Shown piece after piece: positions 26,901 through 33,749 of a DNA stretch of 64,000 nt. The position numbers and the translations under genes are program-made. The notes under the pieces were generated by a model. It had not been told where the DNA came from and did no database searches. It saw only the letters and a program-made list of their open reading frames with translations. Numbering within the stretch: the first letter of the stretch is position 1; each line of letters begins with the position of its first letter. This DNA comes from Oharaeibacter diazotrophicus (lineage in GTDB: Bacteria > Pseudomonadota > Alphaproteobacteria > Rhizobiales > Pleomorphomonadaceae): contig NZ_SNXY01000007.1 in the NCBI RefSeq assembly GCF_004362745.1, positions 496,001 to 560,000 on the forward strand, read 5' to 3'.

Positions 26901-29048
26901 CTCGGGCGCACCGGGAGCCGTGTCGGGGGCGGACGGCGCCGGCGCGGGCGCTTCCGGCGGCGGCGCGGGCGGCACCTCGGGCGCGGCCGGCTCGACCGAC
27001 GGCGTCGACGGGCCCGCCGGCGCCTCGTCGGGACGGGGCGGCGACGGCTGTTCGGCGGGCGGGGTCGGTGGCGCGGGCGGCGGCGGGGCGTCCGGCGTGT
27101 CGGCGTCGTCGCGGAAGGCGGCGCCGCCGAGATCGTCCACCACTTCTTCGGGCGGCACGTCGACACCGGGCGCGTCGCCGGGGGCGTGCACGATTTCGAC
27201 GGTCTCGGAGTCCTCGACCAGAGCGGGGGCTTCGGCCGCGGGCAGGTCGCTCGGCTCGCAGGGCGGCGACGCCGCGTCGTCTGCCTCTTCGGCCGCGGCC
27301 TCGTCCGAGCCGGCGCCGAGGTCGGTCGGGACGTCGGCGATCTGCGGCACCACCGGCGTGTCGACGGTCTCGACCGCGGGCTCTTCGACCAGCGCCGGCG
27401 CCTCGGCCGCGGGCAGATCGGTGCCGTTCGCCGTCGGCGCGTCGTCGGTCGAGGTATCGGCGGTCGTGGCGGCGGCGGTCGCGAGTGCGGCCGTCGCCAG
27501 CACCGCCGTCACCGCGACGGGCGCCGCGAACAGCGCGCCGCACTTGGCGATGCCGAAACCGCGGTAGCCCTTGAAGGCGCGGTCGCGGCCGAACACCGGC
27601 ATGCCCGCGAGGTCGACCGGCACGCGCGCGGCGGCGTCCTGCACCGGCCAGTCCACCGTCAGGCCGGTGAAGGTGTCGCGCCGGCCGAGCGCCGTGGCGA
27701 CCCGGCCGAGCGGATCGAGCCCGAAATCGCGGGCGACGTCCGGCCACCGTCGGCCCGCGAGGTCGGCAGCGCGAGGGCCGACGGTGGCCGCGAGGTCGTC
27801 CGAGACGAAGCGGAAGGCGAGGGCGTCGTCGAGCTCGAACACGAAGCGGACGGCGCGGCCGTGGGTCGGCGCCTTGAAGGTCGGTTCGGCCGGGGTGGCG
27901 GGCGCGGCGTCGTCGGTCACCGGGGCTTCGACGGCCGCGTCGCTCTCCGACGCGGCCTCGATCGGCGCGCCGGTGTCGGTTTCGGCGTCGGCGTCGTCGC
28001 CGGTCGTCACGACCGCCTCGGCGGGGGTGGGTTCGATGGCGGCGTCGGCCTCCGGCAGGGAAGCGGTGGGGTTCGACACTGTCGGGTCCGGCCGCTCGCC
28101 GATCCCGGCAGCGATGTCCGATTCCGCAGCAACCGTCGACATACCGTCAGCGTCGGCGTCGGCGTCGGCGACGGGCTCGGTGAAGGCGGCGTCCACCGTC
28201 GCGTCGGCCGGGTCCGAGACGCTTGCTGCCGCAGGGACTTCTGACGCGGATGGGGCTGCGACGGCGATCGCCGCGGGGGCCGATGCCGCTGCCTTCGTCG
28301 CGACCGCACCGGGTGCGGACTCCGCGCGTTCGGCCGGCACCGGAACAGCGTCGGCGACGTCGGACGCGGTCGAGGCGGTCGCGACTTCGGCGGGCTCCAC
28401 GGCCGCCTCGCGAGCGGCGAGTTCGGGCGTGGCGTCCGCTGCCGTCCCGGGCGCGGTCTCGCCCTCGTCCGGCGCGTCCTCCGGGATGGTCTCGCCGGCG
28501 GCGTCCGCGACGGCCTCGCGCGGCGCGGGGGCAGGCACGGCCGGCACGGCCGGGGCGTCCTCGGGAACGGCCACGCCGGCGATGTCGGCGGAGAGTTCGG
28601 TCACGGCCGGCGCCGCGGCGAGCCGGGCCGCCGCGGTCAGCGCCTCGTAGCGCCGCGCGGCCGTCGCCGGGTCGAGCCGGCCGGTGCCGTCGCCGACCAC
28701 CAGCAGCACGTGGCGCTCGATGCCGAGGGCGACGCGGCGGGCGCGGCAGACCACCGGCTGGGGCAAGAGGCCCTTCGGCAGGGCGAGGCGTTCGGTGCGC
28801 TCCTCGGTGCCGGACAGCTGGCGGGCGAGGGTGGCGATGCGGCGCGCGGGGGCGCTCTCCGCGGCGAAGCCGCGACGGGCGAGCGCAGCCGGGTCGGAGA
28901 CGCCGAGATAAGCGGCGCCGGCGCCGTTGGCCCACAGGATCCGGGTGCCGCCGCGATCGAACAGAACGGCCGGCCGCGGATCGGCGGCGAGCGCCGCGAG
29001 CTGCGGATCCGCCGCCGCCGCGATAAAGCTGTCGGCCCGATCGGCCAT
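23916..29048 (-). CDS. very large PAS-domain histidine kinase, PdhS/PleC-DivJ-like, with long disordered region
   Basis: This 1710-residue protein ends in a complete sensor kinase core. The HisKA motif is FLAKISHEIRTPLNAIIGFS with His about 1490. The HATPase motifs are LLSNAIKFN (N box), RVRDTGPGMS (G1), GRGTGLGLPL (G2) and QGTLVQVTF. Two PAS domains precede it (about 1240-1345 and 1350-1475). A further PAS-like stretch lies at about 393-500 (FVFELDDALAFRFVSDDLAA, RAFKGYRGFGI) and another at the N-terminus (about 20-140). Residues about 140-390 and 500-1235 are Ala/Pro/Glu/Asp-rich and probably unstructured. The core resembles PdhS-type cell-cycle kinases acting on DivK. No signal or TM segments are evident apart from a hydrophobic Ala/Val stretch near residue 510-535. 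The ATG at 29048 follows GGGAG. Confidence 0.82.
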   Translation of the reverse strand: MADRADSFIAAAADPQLAALAADPRPAVLFDRGGTRILWANGAGAAYLGVSDPAALARRGFAAESAPARRIATLARQLSGTEERTERLALPKGLLPQPVVCRARRVALGIERHVLLVVGDGTGRLDPATAARRYEALTAAARLAAAPAVTELSADIAGVAVPEDAPAVPAVPAPAPREAVADAAGETIPEDAPDEGETAPGTAADATPELAAREAAVEPAEVATASTASDVADAVPVPAERAESAPGAVATKAAASAPAAIAVAAPSASEVPAAASVSDPADATVDAAFTEPVADADADADGMSTVAAESDIAAGIGERPDPTVSNPTASLPEADAAIEPTPAEAVVTTGDDADAETDTGAPIEAASESDAAVEAPVTDDAAPATPAEPTFKAPTHGRAVRFVFELDDALAFRFVSDDLAATVGPRAADLAGRRWPDVARDFGLDPLGRVATALGRRDTFTGLTVDWPVQDAAARVPVDLAGMPVFGRDRAFKGYRGFGIAKCGALFAAPVAVTAVLATAALATAAATTADTSTDDAPTANGTDLPAAEAPALVEEPAVETVDTPVVPQIADVPTDLGAGSDEAAAEEADDAASPPCEPSDLPAAEAPALVEDSETVEIVHAPGDAPGVDVPPEEVVDDLGGAAFRDDADTPDAPPPPAPPTPPAEQPSPPRPDEAPAGPSTPSVEPAAPEVPPAPPPEAPAPAPSAPDTAPGAPEEVPADLPEEVPAGVPDEAPLERPDEVAPPVVEETGAPLPDEMPAPVMPSEFAAPSRVDAEAPTPDETVAPMAPAAFAAQDHLGTAPAGSATETGPEAGADDMPVPMGAAREVGEIPAPALAAIGVESPLAGIGTRTADATAVATAPTSTAEPQTIADPGETTKADNSEGAPSDTPSGSTAAEIVAVEAVPAPNADEAVAETAERVADAVETVGEAPALADHADLSTTAELPAAGTATDSVEALAGETGGTEAEADVDEPAAPGVDAIEIADAHTSGPAVVEAKPEQVNELAAAAVPLAPEEAVADARSDEAPVTIGADVPAATEAPAEVAAEVAEIASAPPVQPAIAEMIPAAVADAAPTALLGDAPAEAPTLVEATATPDDAATDSPSEPAAEPVIAALSTDAIDEADAPATDEPDDDAPVVDGVEADVAWSERTTAEVIPSPIVPRAVPKPFYSDAEAERRQLSRPEREAFQKIAEALGARLEGGGPLAPAGALPEDAEASAAAVPTVPVPPAPAGVDCALLDRLPIAIALLKDGEALFVNRAFLALTGYDSAAALADAGGISAAFAGSALPRDASLPALRRRDGVEIAVAARLHSVPVDGGAASMLVIQETAAATGATRAASAEARAEELEAILDTATDGVLVLDPKGVVVGANRSAEALFGTERSAMVGEPLVSLLAPESHRAAIDYLDGLSRNGLSSVLNDGREVIGRVRGGGLVPLFMTVGRVSATRFCAVLRDITQWKRAEEELTNAKRAAETASSQKSEFLAKISHEIRTPLNAIIGFSEVMMEERFGPVGSERYKEYLRDIHLSGAHIMSLVNDLLDLSKIEAGKLDLSFEAVAPNDVIRECVALMQPQANRERIIIRTSLSSSLPAVVADSRSLRQIVLNLLSNAIKFNTPGGQVIVSTLYEVTGEVALRVRDTGPGMSEDDIAKALEPFRQLQTTRPGRGTGLGLPLTKALVEANRASFRIDSTVGQGTLVQVTFPSTRVLAE

Positions 29049-29307
29049 GCCGTCCACTCCCGTTCCGGCCTTCCGCGGTCCACCTCCGGCGCGCCCCGTG
29101 GCGCGGCGACGGCGCGGCGTCCGCATTCGTCAACGCTCTCTTAATAATATGCCCGCCGAAGCGAGGCCATCCTCGCCGCCGCCGCCCCGCCCGCGAACTG
29201 GCGCTAACCTTAACCGGCGGGTCGCGTCCGAAGGGCGTGTTTGCGTCGCCCCCGTCTTCGTGGTGAACTGACGACGGGTAACATCGTTTCGTGCGAGGGA
29301 GCTTGCC

Positions 29308-29691
29308 ATGGCTGACGAGAACGGCGCCGACGATCCGACGGAGACCGTCCGGGCCGCGGCCGAGAAGACGGTCGAGCAGGCGCGCAAGGCCTTCGACGAC
29401 ATGATGGGCCTCGCCCAGCGCACGGTCTCCAACTTCGAGAACAACGGCTCGCAGATGCGCGGCCACGTCCGCGACATGACGCGCGAGACGCTGGACTTCG
29501 CCGGCGCCTCCGCCGAGGCGGCCTTCGCGCTCGTCGAGCGCCTGACGCGCGCGCGCAATCCGGAAGAGGCGGTGCAGCTGCAGAAGGCCTTCCTCGAGGC
29601 GCAGATGGAGCGGCTCGGCCGCCAGGCCCGCAGCCTCGGCGACCAGACCATCCGCGCCGCCCAGGACATCACCAAGCCGTTCGACCGCTGA
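29308..29691 (+). CDS. phasin family protein 1
   Basis: This 127-residue phasin-type protein coats polyhydroxyalkanoate granules. Nearly all of it is amphipathic helix with the family pattern: TVEQARKAFDDMMGLAQRTV, DMTRETLDFAGASAEAAFAL, NPEEAVQLQKAFLEAQMERL and a final RAAQDITKPFDR. The ATG at 29308 follows GAGGGAGCTTGCC. It is a single gene with a GC-rich terminator hairpin downstream, followed about 340 bases later by a second phasin. No PHA synthase gene is in the window. Confidence 0.85.
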   Translation: MADENGADDPTETVRAAAEKTVEQARKAFDDMMGLAQRTVSNFENNGSQMRGHVRDMTRETLDFAGASAEAAFALVERLTRARNPEEAVQLQKAFLEAQMERLGRQARSLGDQTIRAAQDITKPFDR

Positions 29692-29735
29692 CCCCTCCGC
29701 CCGGTCGCGGCGGAAGCGGCCCCCTTTGCCCGGAT

Positions 29736-29762
29736 CCGCCGGCGCCCGCGCCGGCGGCTTTC
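29736..29762 (+). terminator. terminator after phasin 1
   Basis: CCGCCGGCGC (29736-29745) pairs perfectly with GCGCCGGCGG (29748-29757) and is followed by CTTT. It lies 45 bases after the phasin stop. Confidence 0.65.
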
Positions 29763-29846
29763 GTGCGTCCGCACGCCGTCCGACCCGCCCGTGGGGCGCC
29801 CATGCGACGAAGGGACGAGCCCGTCTCTCTTCGCGTTGCAGCGATT

Positions 29847-29863
29847 ATGTTGCAATGCAACAT
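29847..29863. promoter_or_regulatory. probable PhaR operator upstream of phasin 2
   Basis: ATGTTGCAATGCAACAT is a palindrome with eight-base arms around one central A. PhaR/AniA repressors of PHA granule genes bind TGC-N-GCA-type inverted repeats, and the site is about 170 bases before the second phasin start. A further GTTGCA half-site lies just before it at 29835. Confidence 0.6.
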
Positions 29864-30031
29864 GAGTTGGCCTATATCGGTGTCGAGGAGATCGGGGCGT
29901 GTTCCCCGACCCTGACCGCAGGGATCGGATGGCCGGTCCGCCGGTCCGGGGTCCCCGCCCGTCGGCGTCTTCGTGGCGCCGGGTGGGCGCCGGATCGCGG
30001 ACCCGATCCCGCAAGATCGATGGAGATCGTC

Positions 30032-30547
30032 ATGACCGAGGCCGAGAAGACCACCGCCGCCGTTGCCGCCCCCGCCGCTCCCAAGGCCGCGCGCAAGCCC
30101 GCCGCCGCCCCGAAGGCCGAGACCTTCGAGGCCTTCGCCATGGGCAACCTCGAGTTCCCCGAGGCGTTCCGCGACGCCGCCGAGAAGTCGGTGAAGCAGG
30201 CCAAGGAGGGCTACGAGAAGTTCCGCGCCGCCGCCGAGGAGGCCACCGACCTGATCGAGGATCAGATCGAGACCACCCGCACCGGCATCACCGCGATCAA
30301 CGTCAAGGCGCTCGAGGCAGCCAAGGCCAACGCCGACGCCACCTTCAAGTTCGCCAAGGACGTGCTCGGCGTGAAGACCTTCGCCGAGGTGATCGAGCTC
30401 CAGAGCGCCTTCGCCCGTCAGCAGTTCGAGCTGGCGACCGCCCAGGCCAAGGAGATGCAGGAACTGGTGCAGAAGCTCGCCACCGAGTCCTCGCAGCCGG
30501 TCAAGGACGCCTTCACCAAGTTCGTCAAGGACATCAAGGCCGCCTGA
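30032..30547 (+). CDS. phaP: phasin family protein 2 (Phasin_2 type)
   Basis: This 171-residue phasin has the conserved core FAMGNLEFPEAFRDAAEKSV and KEGYEKFRAAAEEATDLIED, then AFARQQFELATAQAKEMQEL and QPVKDAFTKFVKDIKAA. The N-terminal 35 residues are an Ala/Pro/Lys tail. Two ATGs are in frame (30020 and 30032); GGAG lies six bases before the second, so it is chosen. The GGAG itself is part of the first ATG-GAG codons. It is a separate transcription unit with a PhaR-like palindrome upstream and a strong terminator downstream. Confidence 0.9.
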   Translation: MTEAEKTTAAVAAPAAPKAARKPAAAPKAETFEAFAMGNLEFPEAFRDAAEKSVKQAKEGYEKFRAAAEEATDLIEDQIETTRTGITAINVKALEAAKANADATFKFAKDVLGVKTFAEVIELQSAFARQQFELATAQAKEMQELVQKLATESSQPVKDAFTKFVKDIKAA

Positions 30548-30570
30548 TCGGGCGTCCGACCGTCCGCTCC

Positions 30571-30612
30571 GCGCGCCGCCGATCCCCGCCGGGACCGGCG
30601 GCGCGCCCGTTT
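30571..30612 (+). terminator. terminator after phasin 2
   Basis: GCGCGCCGCCG (30571-30581) and CGGCGGCGCGC (30596-30606) form an 11-base perfect stem whose loop holds a smaller GC-rich stem; CCGTTT follows. Confidence 0.65.
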
Positions 30613-30761
30613 CGGCCACCGCCGACGCCGTCCGCGCCCCCGGCGCCCGGCTCGACCGCGCCCCTCCCGCCGCCCGCGCGCGCCCGCTCGACCGACGTGT
30701 CGACGAGATGGCGAAAGGGCTTGCAAAGCGGGAAGCATGGAACTAGGTTCCGCCCGCGTGT

Positions 30762-30838
30762 GCAGCTGTAGCTCAGTTGGCTAGAGCGTCGGATTGTGGC
30801 TCCGAAGGTCGCTGGTTCAAGCCCAGCCAGCTGTACCA
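30762..30838 (+). tRNA. tRNA-His (anticodon GTG), CCA encoded
   Basis: The 77-base cloverleaf is complete. The acceptor GCAGCTG (30762-30768) pairs with CAGCTGT (30828-30834), the first pair being G-U. The D stem is GCTC/GAGC, the anticodon stem TCGGA/TCCGA encloses TTGTGGC with GTG at 30796-30798, and the T arm and encoded CCA follow. Position 73 is A and the base before G1 is T, so no G-1 is encoded. This is the known alphaproteobacterial form of tRNA-His, in which histidyl-tRNA synthetase uses other acceptor-end features. A prophage begins immediately downstream. Confidence 0.95.
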
Positions 30839-30889
30839 CCCCTCTCCATTGAAATATTTGCGGTTTTTGGTGCCGTCCTGCGTGTTCGT

Positions 30890-31062
30890 GGGGCGGGTTT
30901 GACACATTCTCGATCCGGTTTGACAAGCGACGTCCTCGGTCTGTTCAGCCCCGGGTCGGGCGACTCAACGACAGCGGCCATCCTCCGGGTGGGATTGCAG
31001 CCCTGCGCATAGTGATTTGACCGCCCGATCGTCCTCTGTTCGAGCGCGTCGACGGTGGTCCT
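30890..31062 (-). pseudogene. decayed 3' end of a tyrosine integrase gene
   Basis: This stretch is colinear over about 172 bases with the 3' end of the intact integrase gene (31,913-32,085). Read on the minus strand it gives TVDALEQRTIG, NHYAQG (including the active tyrosine), RRMAAVVES and LVKPD, against ADALGQKTIE, RHYAKG, RKMAGVVES and PVKPD in the intact copy. The stop codon position reads CGA, and no start or upstream part remains. It lies directly beside tRNA-His, so it is a remnant of an earlier element integrated at the same tRNA. Confidence 0.8.
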
Positions 31063-31093
31063 GCCGGGTGCAAGAACAAATGGCGGCGAGGAG

Positions 31094-31270
31094 CTACTCC
31101 ATCGAGTCGTCCGCGTCAGCGAAACGCTCTGCGAGGTCGGCAGCTTCCTGTCGCGCCATCGCGAGGAGATAGGCGAGCTCGGGCAGGCCGTCGCGCTCGG
31201 CCATCTGCGCCAGTTGCGACAGGAGCGGCGCGATGTATTCGACGGTGGCCCGTTGCGTGCGCATCATCAT
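31094..31270 (-). CDS. small helical protein, 58 residues
   Basis: The reading begins with three successive ATG codons (31270-31262) and has GGGAG six bases upstream of the first. The product continues RTQRATVEYIAPLLSQLAQM and LPELAYLLAMARQEAADLAE and ends in an acidic tail. It is a compact, mostly helical, cytoplasmic protein. I do not recognise the family. It lies between the integrase remnant and a lipoprotein gene, with which it is co-directional 23 bases downstream, so the two may form a small operon. Confidence 0.55.
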   Translation of the reverse strand: MMMRTQRATVEYIAPLLSQLAQMAERDGLPELAYLLAMARQEAADLAERFADADDSME

Positions 31271-31293
31271 CACCGCTCCCGTGGCAGGAGAGA

Positions 31294-31779
31294 TCAGCCG
31301 ACCGGCGGCTTGGATTTCTTGACCGGCGGCTTCTCTGCGTCGATCTTGGCTTGCAAATCTGCGCGGCTGACGAAGGGGGTGGCCGGGTTCTTGGGATTAA
31401 CCGGCGTGAGAGCGATCAACACGGGATTGGGTGAGTGCGACAGTGTCGCTCCGCTCACGGCATCGACCCCGACACCGATGACGCCACCGACCAGGACGTT
31501 GCCGGCGATGCCGGCGGCCCCGCCGCCCGACATGGCCGTGCTCACGAAAACGGTCTCGTCACGATAGCCCGGCGCCGAGGCCGTGACCGAGAACTCGGTC
31601 TTGCGGCTGACCTCGAGGCGACAAGGGATGCCCTTGCAGGTGTGGCCGATCGACGTGGCAATCAGGGCGTTCGAGGGAGCCACCTCCACGCGAACTTCTT
31701 CCGTGACGCCGCGAACCACCGTGGCGCAGCCGGACAGGGTCACCGCCGCGAGTGCGGCGGTGAAAAGCCTTGAAATCAT
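31294..31779 (-). CDS. small lipoprotein with PEGA-like domain
   Basis: This 161-residue protein has a lipoprotein signal (MISRLFTAALAAVTLSGC, lipobox LSGC with Cys18). The following RVEVAPSNALIATSIGHTCK, IPCRLEVSRK and FSVTASAPGYRDETVFVS resemble PEGA-type surface domains with a conserved Cys pair. A Gly-rich segment (GGGAAGIAGNVLVGGVIGVG) may be membrane-associated. The C-terminal tail is Lys/Pro-rich. The ATG at 31779 is chosen because it begins the lipoprotein signal; the longer reading adds 20 non-signal residues. Such lipoproteins are frequent in prophages and ICEs of Rhizobiales; their role is unknown. Confidence 0.75.
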   Translation of the reverse strand: MISRLFTAALAAVTLSGCATVVRGVTEEVRVEVAPSNALIATSIGHTCKGIPCRLEVSRKTEFSVTASAPGYRDETVFVSTAMSGGGAAGIAGNVLVGGVIGVGVDAVSGATLSHSPNPVLIALTPVNPKNPATPFVSRADLQAKIDAEKPPVKKSKPPVG

Positions 31780-31933
31780 GATGTAATCCCCGCAGTCGCC
31801 ACGAAAAAGCCGTGACTTCACCATCACTATGACGCGCATGGTTGATGGAAATCAACTGAAAGAGTCACAACCTGTATGCGGCGGGAGCATATGGCTGATA
31901 GGTCCGCGACCGCGGGGCGGGTTCGACACTCTC

Positions 31934-33001
31934 TCAATCCGGCTTGACAGGCTTCGCCCTTCGTCTGTTCAACTCCGCGTCGAACGACTCGACGACGCCG
32001 GCCATCTTGCGGGTGAGGTCGGCGCCCTTCGCGTAGTGGCGCGCCATCTCGATCGTCTTCTGCCCGAGCGCGTCGGCGATGGTTCGCTCGTCGAACCCGC
32101 ACTCGCGAAGGATCACCGCGACGGTGTGCCGGAGACCATAGAGCGTCAGCCCGGGGCCGATCGCACCCACCGGCTCCAACTCCTTCTTGATCCGCTGAAA
32201 AGCCACCTGGACGCCGTCCTGCGACCACGGACGGCCGCGCGAGGACGCGCAGAGCGTGACGGCGTCGTGAGCGGGCATCGCCGCCAGTTCGGCCAGGAGC
32301 GGCGAAGGGCACGGCCAGTACACGGCCTCGCCGGTCTTGGAGCGCCGCGTCGCGATCCGGCCCTCCTTCAGCGCCGATCGCGGTAGCTTGACGGCGTCCT
32401 TCGGCCCGAGGCCGGTGTAGGCCATCAGGGCGAGGACGGCGCGAAGGTGCGGGTGCGCGGCGGCGAGCACGGCATGAAGCTCGGCGTCGGTCCACGGCCG
32501 GTTGGCGTCCGGGCGATCCTTCGGCCGCTTCAGACCCTTCACGAGCGCGGCCGGGTTGCCGGCCACGTGCCCGCGTTCGGCGCCCCATGCGAACACGATG
32601 GACAGGACCTGTCGCACGTAGTTGCCGTGGCGGTGTCCGCGCTGCCCGGCCTTGTCGCGGATGCGGGCGACGGTCGGGGCGTCGAACCTCGAGAGGGGGG
32701 TGTCGGCGATCGGTTTGAGGTAGTCGAAGATGCGCTGGTAGTCGGCGCGCGTGCGTGGGGCGAGCGCGGCGAAGGCGTCGTGAGCGCGGTAGAGCGACAC
32801 GAGCATCCCGAGCGTCCCGGGCTTCGGATCCGGCGCCACCGCCAGCGTCGCCGCAATGGTCGCGCAAGCCGCGAAGAACTCGGCCGTGCCGAGCGGTGCC
32901 TTGACGAGGTCGACAGGGGTGCCGGTGGCGCGGTGATAGCACCGCATCCGCCCGTGGCGGTCCTTGAAGATCTTGAAGCCCTTGACGCGAACGACGGTCA
33001 C
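31934..33001 (-). CDS. int: tyrosine-type site-specific integrase
   Basis: This 355-residue recombinase integrates and excises the prophage, probably at tRNA-His, to which its 3' end points. It has an N-terminal arm-binding domain, a SAM-like core-binding domain (YRAHDAFAALAPRTRADYQR) and a catalytic domain. The catalytic set is divergent: the first Arg box reads AYTGLGPKDAVKLPR, the beta-hairpin Lys is in RRSKTGEA, box II reads LYGLRHT (Tyr for the usual His, Arg retained), the third His is Gln in LGQKTIE, and the nucleophile is Tyr in ARHYAKG. It starts with GTG at 33001, whose GTGA overlaps the stop of the upstream excisionase-like gene, so the two are coupled. Confidence 0.88.
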   Translation of the reverse strand: MTVVRVKGFKIFKDRHGRMRCYHRATGTPVDLVKAPLGTAEFFAACATIAATLAVAPDPKPGTLGMLVSLYRAHDAFAALAPRTRADYQRIFDYLKPIADTPLSRFDAPTVARIRDKAGQRGHRHGNYVRQVLSIVFAWGAERGHVAGNPAALVKGLKRPKDRPDANRPWTDAELHAVLAAAHPHLRAVLALMAYTGLGPKDAVKLPRSALKEGRIATRRSKTGEAVYWPCPSPLLAELAAMPAHDAVTLCASSRGRPWSQDGVQVAFQRIKKELEPVGAIGPGLTLYGLRHTVAVILRECGFDERTIADALGQKTIEMARHYAKGADLTRKMAGVVESFDAELNRRRAKPVKPD

Positions 33002-33228
33002 CCGAGCCTCGCGACGATGTCGTCGGCGGTGTCGCCGGCCTTCAGGGCGTCGATCCAGCGGTCGAGGTCGTGCATGTCGTAGAGCCGATCGCCGTTCGGA
33101 AAGGCGATCGGAGCGACCGGGCATTCCGTTGCGAAGGTCTTGCGCGATCGGCCGCAATATTCGGCCGCCTCGCTCGCCTTCAGGAGGCGCCGGGGTGTGA
33201 GACGGAGGTTGATGGTCTGTACGGCCAT
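32998..33228 (-). CDS. xis: excisionase-like MerR/HTH_17 DNA-binding protein
   Basis: This 76-residue winged-helix protein contains RRLLKASEAAEYCGRSRKTF (residues 13-32, the helix-turn-helix) and IAFPNGDRLYDMHDLDRWID (wing and second helix), typical of AlpA/Xis proteins. It overlaps the integrase start by four bases (GTGA). In this position it probably bends attachment DNA and directs excision. Regulation would be from the leftward early promoter. Confidence 0.8.
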   Translation of the reverse strand: MAVQTINLRLTPRRLLKASEAAEYCGRSRKTFATECPVAPIAFPNGDRLYDMHDLDRWIDALKAGDTADDIVARLG

Positions 33229-33253
33229 CGATCGTCACTCCTCGTGGGAAGTA

Positions 33254-33670
33254 TCACGGCGACGAGGTATTGCCCGGCCCGCACCAGTGCGCGGTCCGCT
33301 CGTCGTGAGCGGCCTTGCCCGGCCTCCACGGGAGTGCGAGACCCTCTGCGACCAGTACCGCGCCGACGTCGCCGGAGGGCGTCGTCAGAGTGGCGAGGGT
33401 GCGGCCGTAGCGGTCCCGACCGTGGCGGGCGATCGTCACCGTTTCGACGTCGAGCAGCTCGGCGAGGCGCTCGGACGCGGCCGTGGCGGCCTCGGCCTCG
33501 GCGCGGCAGTGCGGGCGCGAGCGCTCGGGTGCATCGATCGATTCGAGACGGATACGCTCGCGGCCGAGGGCGACGGTGTCACCGTCGACGATCCGAAGGG
33601 TTTCGCCCGGGGTGGAGGTGATCGCGGTCGCGACGCCGGCGGCAAAGAGCAGGATCGGCAGCAGGTTCAA
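33254..33670 (-). CDS. thermonuclease (SNase-like) family protein
   Basis: This 138-residue protein has an N-terminal signal or anchor (MNLLPILLFAAGVATAITST) and an SNase fold: LRIVDGDTVALG with the Ca-binding Asp-Thr, IRLESIDAPE with the first catalytic Arg and Glu region, and GRDRYGRTLA with the second Arg. The C-terminal part (PWRPGKAAHDERTAHWC) is short. It probably acts outside the cytoplasm as a small nuclease. It belongs to the leftward early block between Xis and the DUF2303 gene. Such genes are common in rhizobial prophages. Confidence 0.8.
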   Translation of the reverse strand: MNLLPILLFAAGVATAITSTPGETLRIVDGDTVALGRERIRLESIDAPERSRPHCRAEAEAATAASERLAELLDVETVTIARHGRDRYGRTLATLTTPSGDVGAVLVAEGLALPWRPGKAAHDERTAHWCGPGNTSSP

Positions 33671-33701
33671 GGTGTCCCTCCATGCGTCCGGTGGGATGGG
33701 T

Positions 33702-33728
33702 GGCCGGCGGGAGGGCTTCCCGCCGGCC
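33702..33728 (-). terminator. stem-loop between DUF2303 and nuclease genes
   Basis: GGCCGGCGGGA (33702-33712) pairs with TCCCGCCGGCC (33718-33728) around a five-base loop. No T run follows on the minus strand, so it may only attenuate leftward transcription. Confidence 0.4.
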
Positions 33729-33749
33729 GGGCCGGCGCCGACCTCGCGG

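Noticed and set aside
23862-28244. Very long plus-strand frame (1460 residues) and others opposite the histidine kinase
   Set aside because: They are shadows of the GC-rich, Ala/Pro/Glu-coding minus-strand gene; the products are Arg/Gly/Asp-rich with no family motifs, while the minus strand encodes a complete kinase.
31838-31853. GTTGAT-GGAA-ATCAAC hairpin near the integrase end as terminator or att site
   Set aside because: Only six base pairs, no T run, and no matching copy elsewhere in the window.
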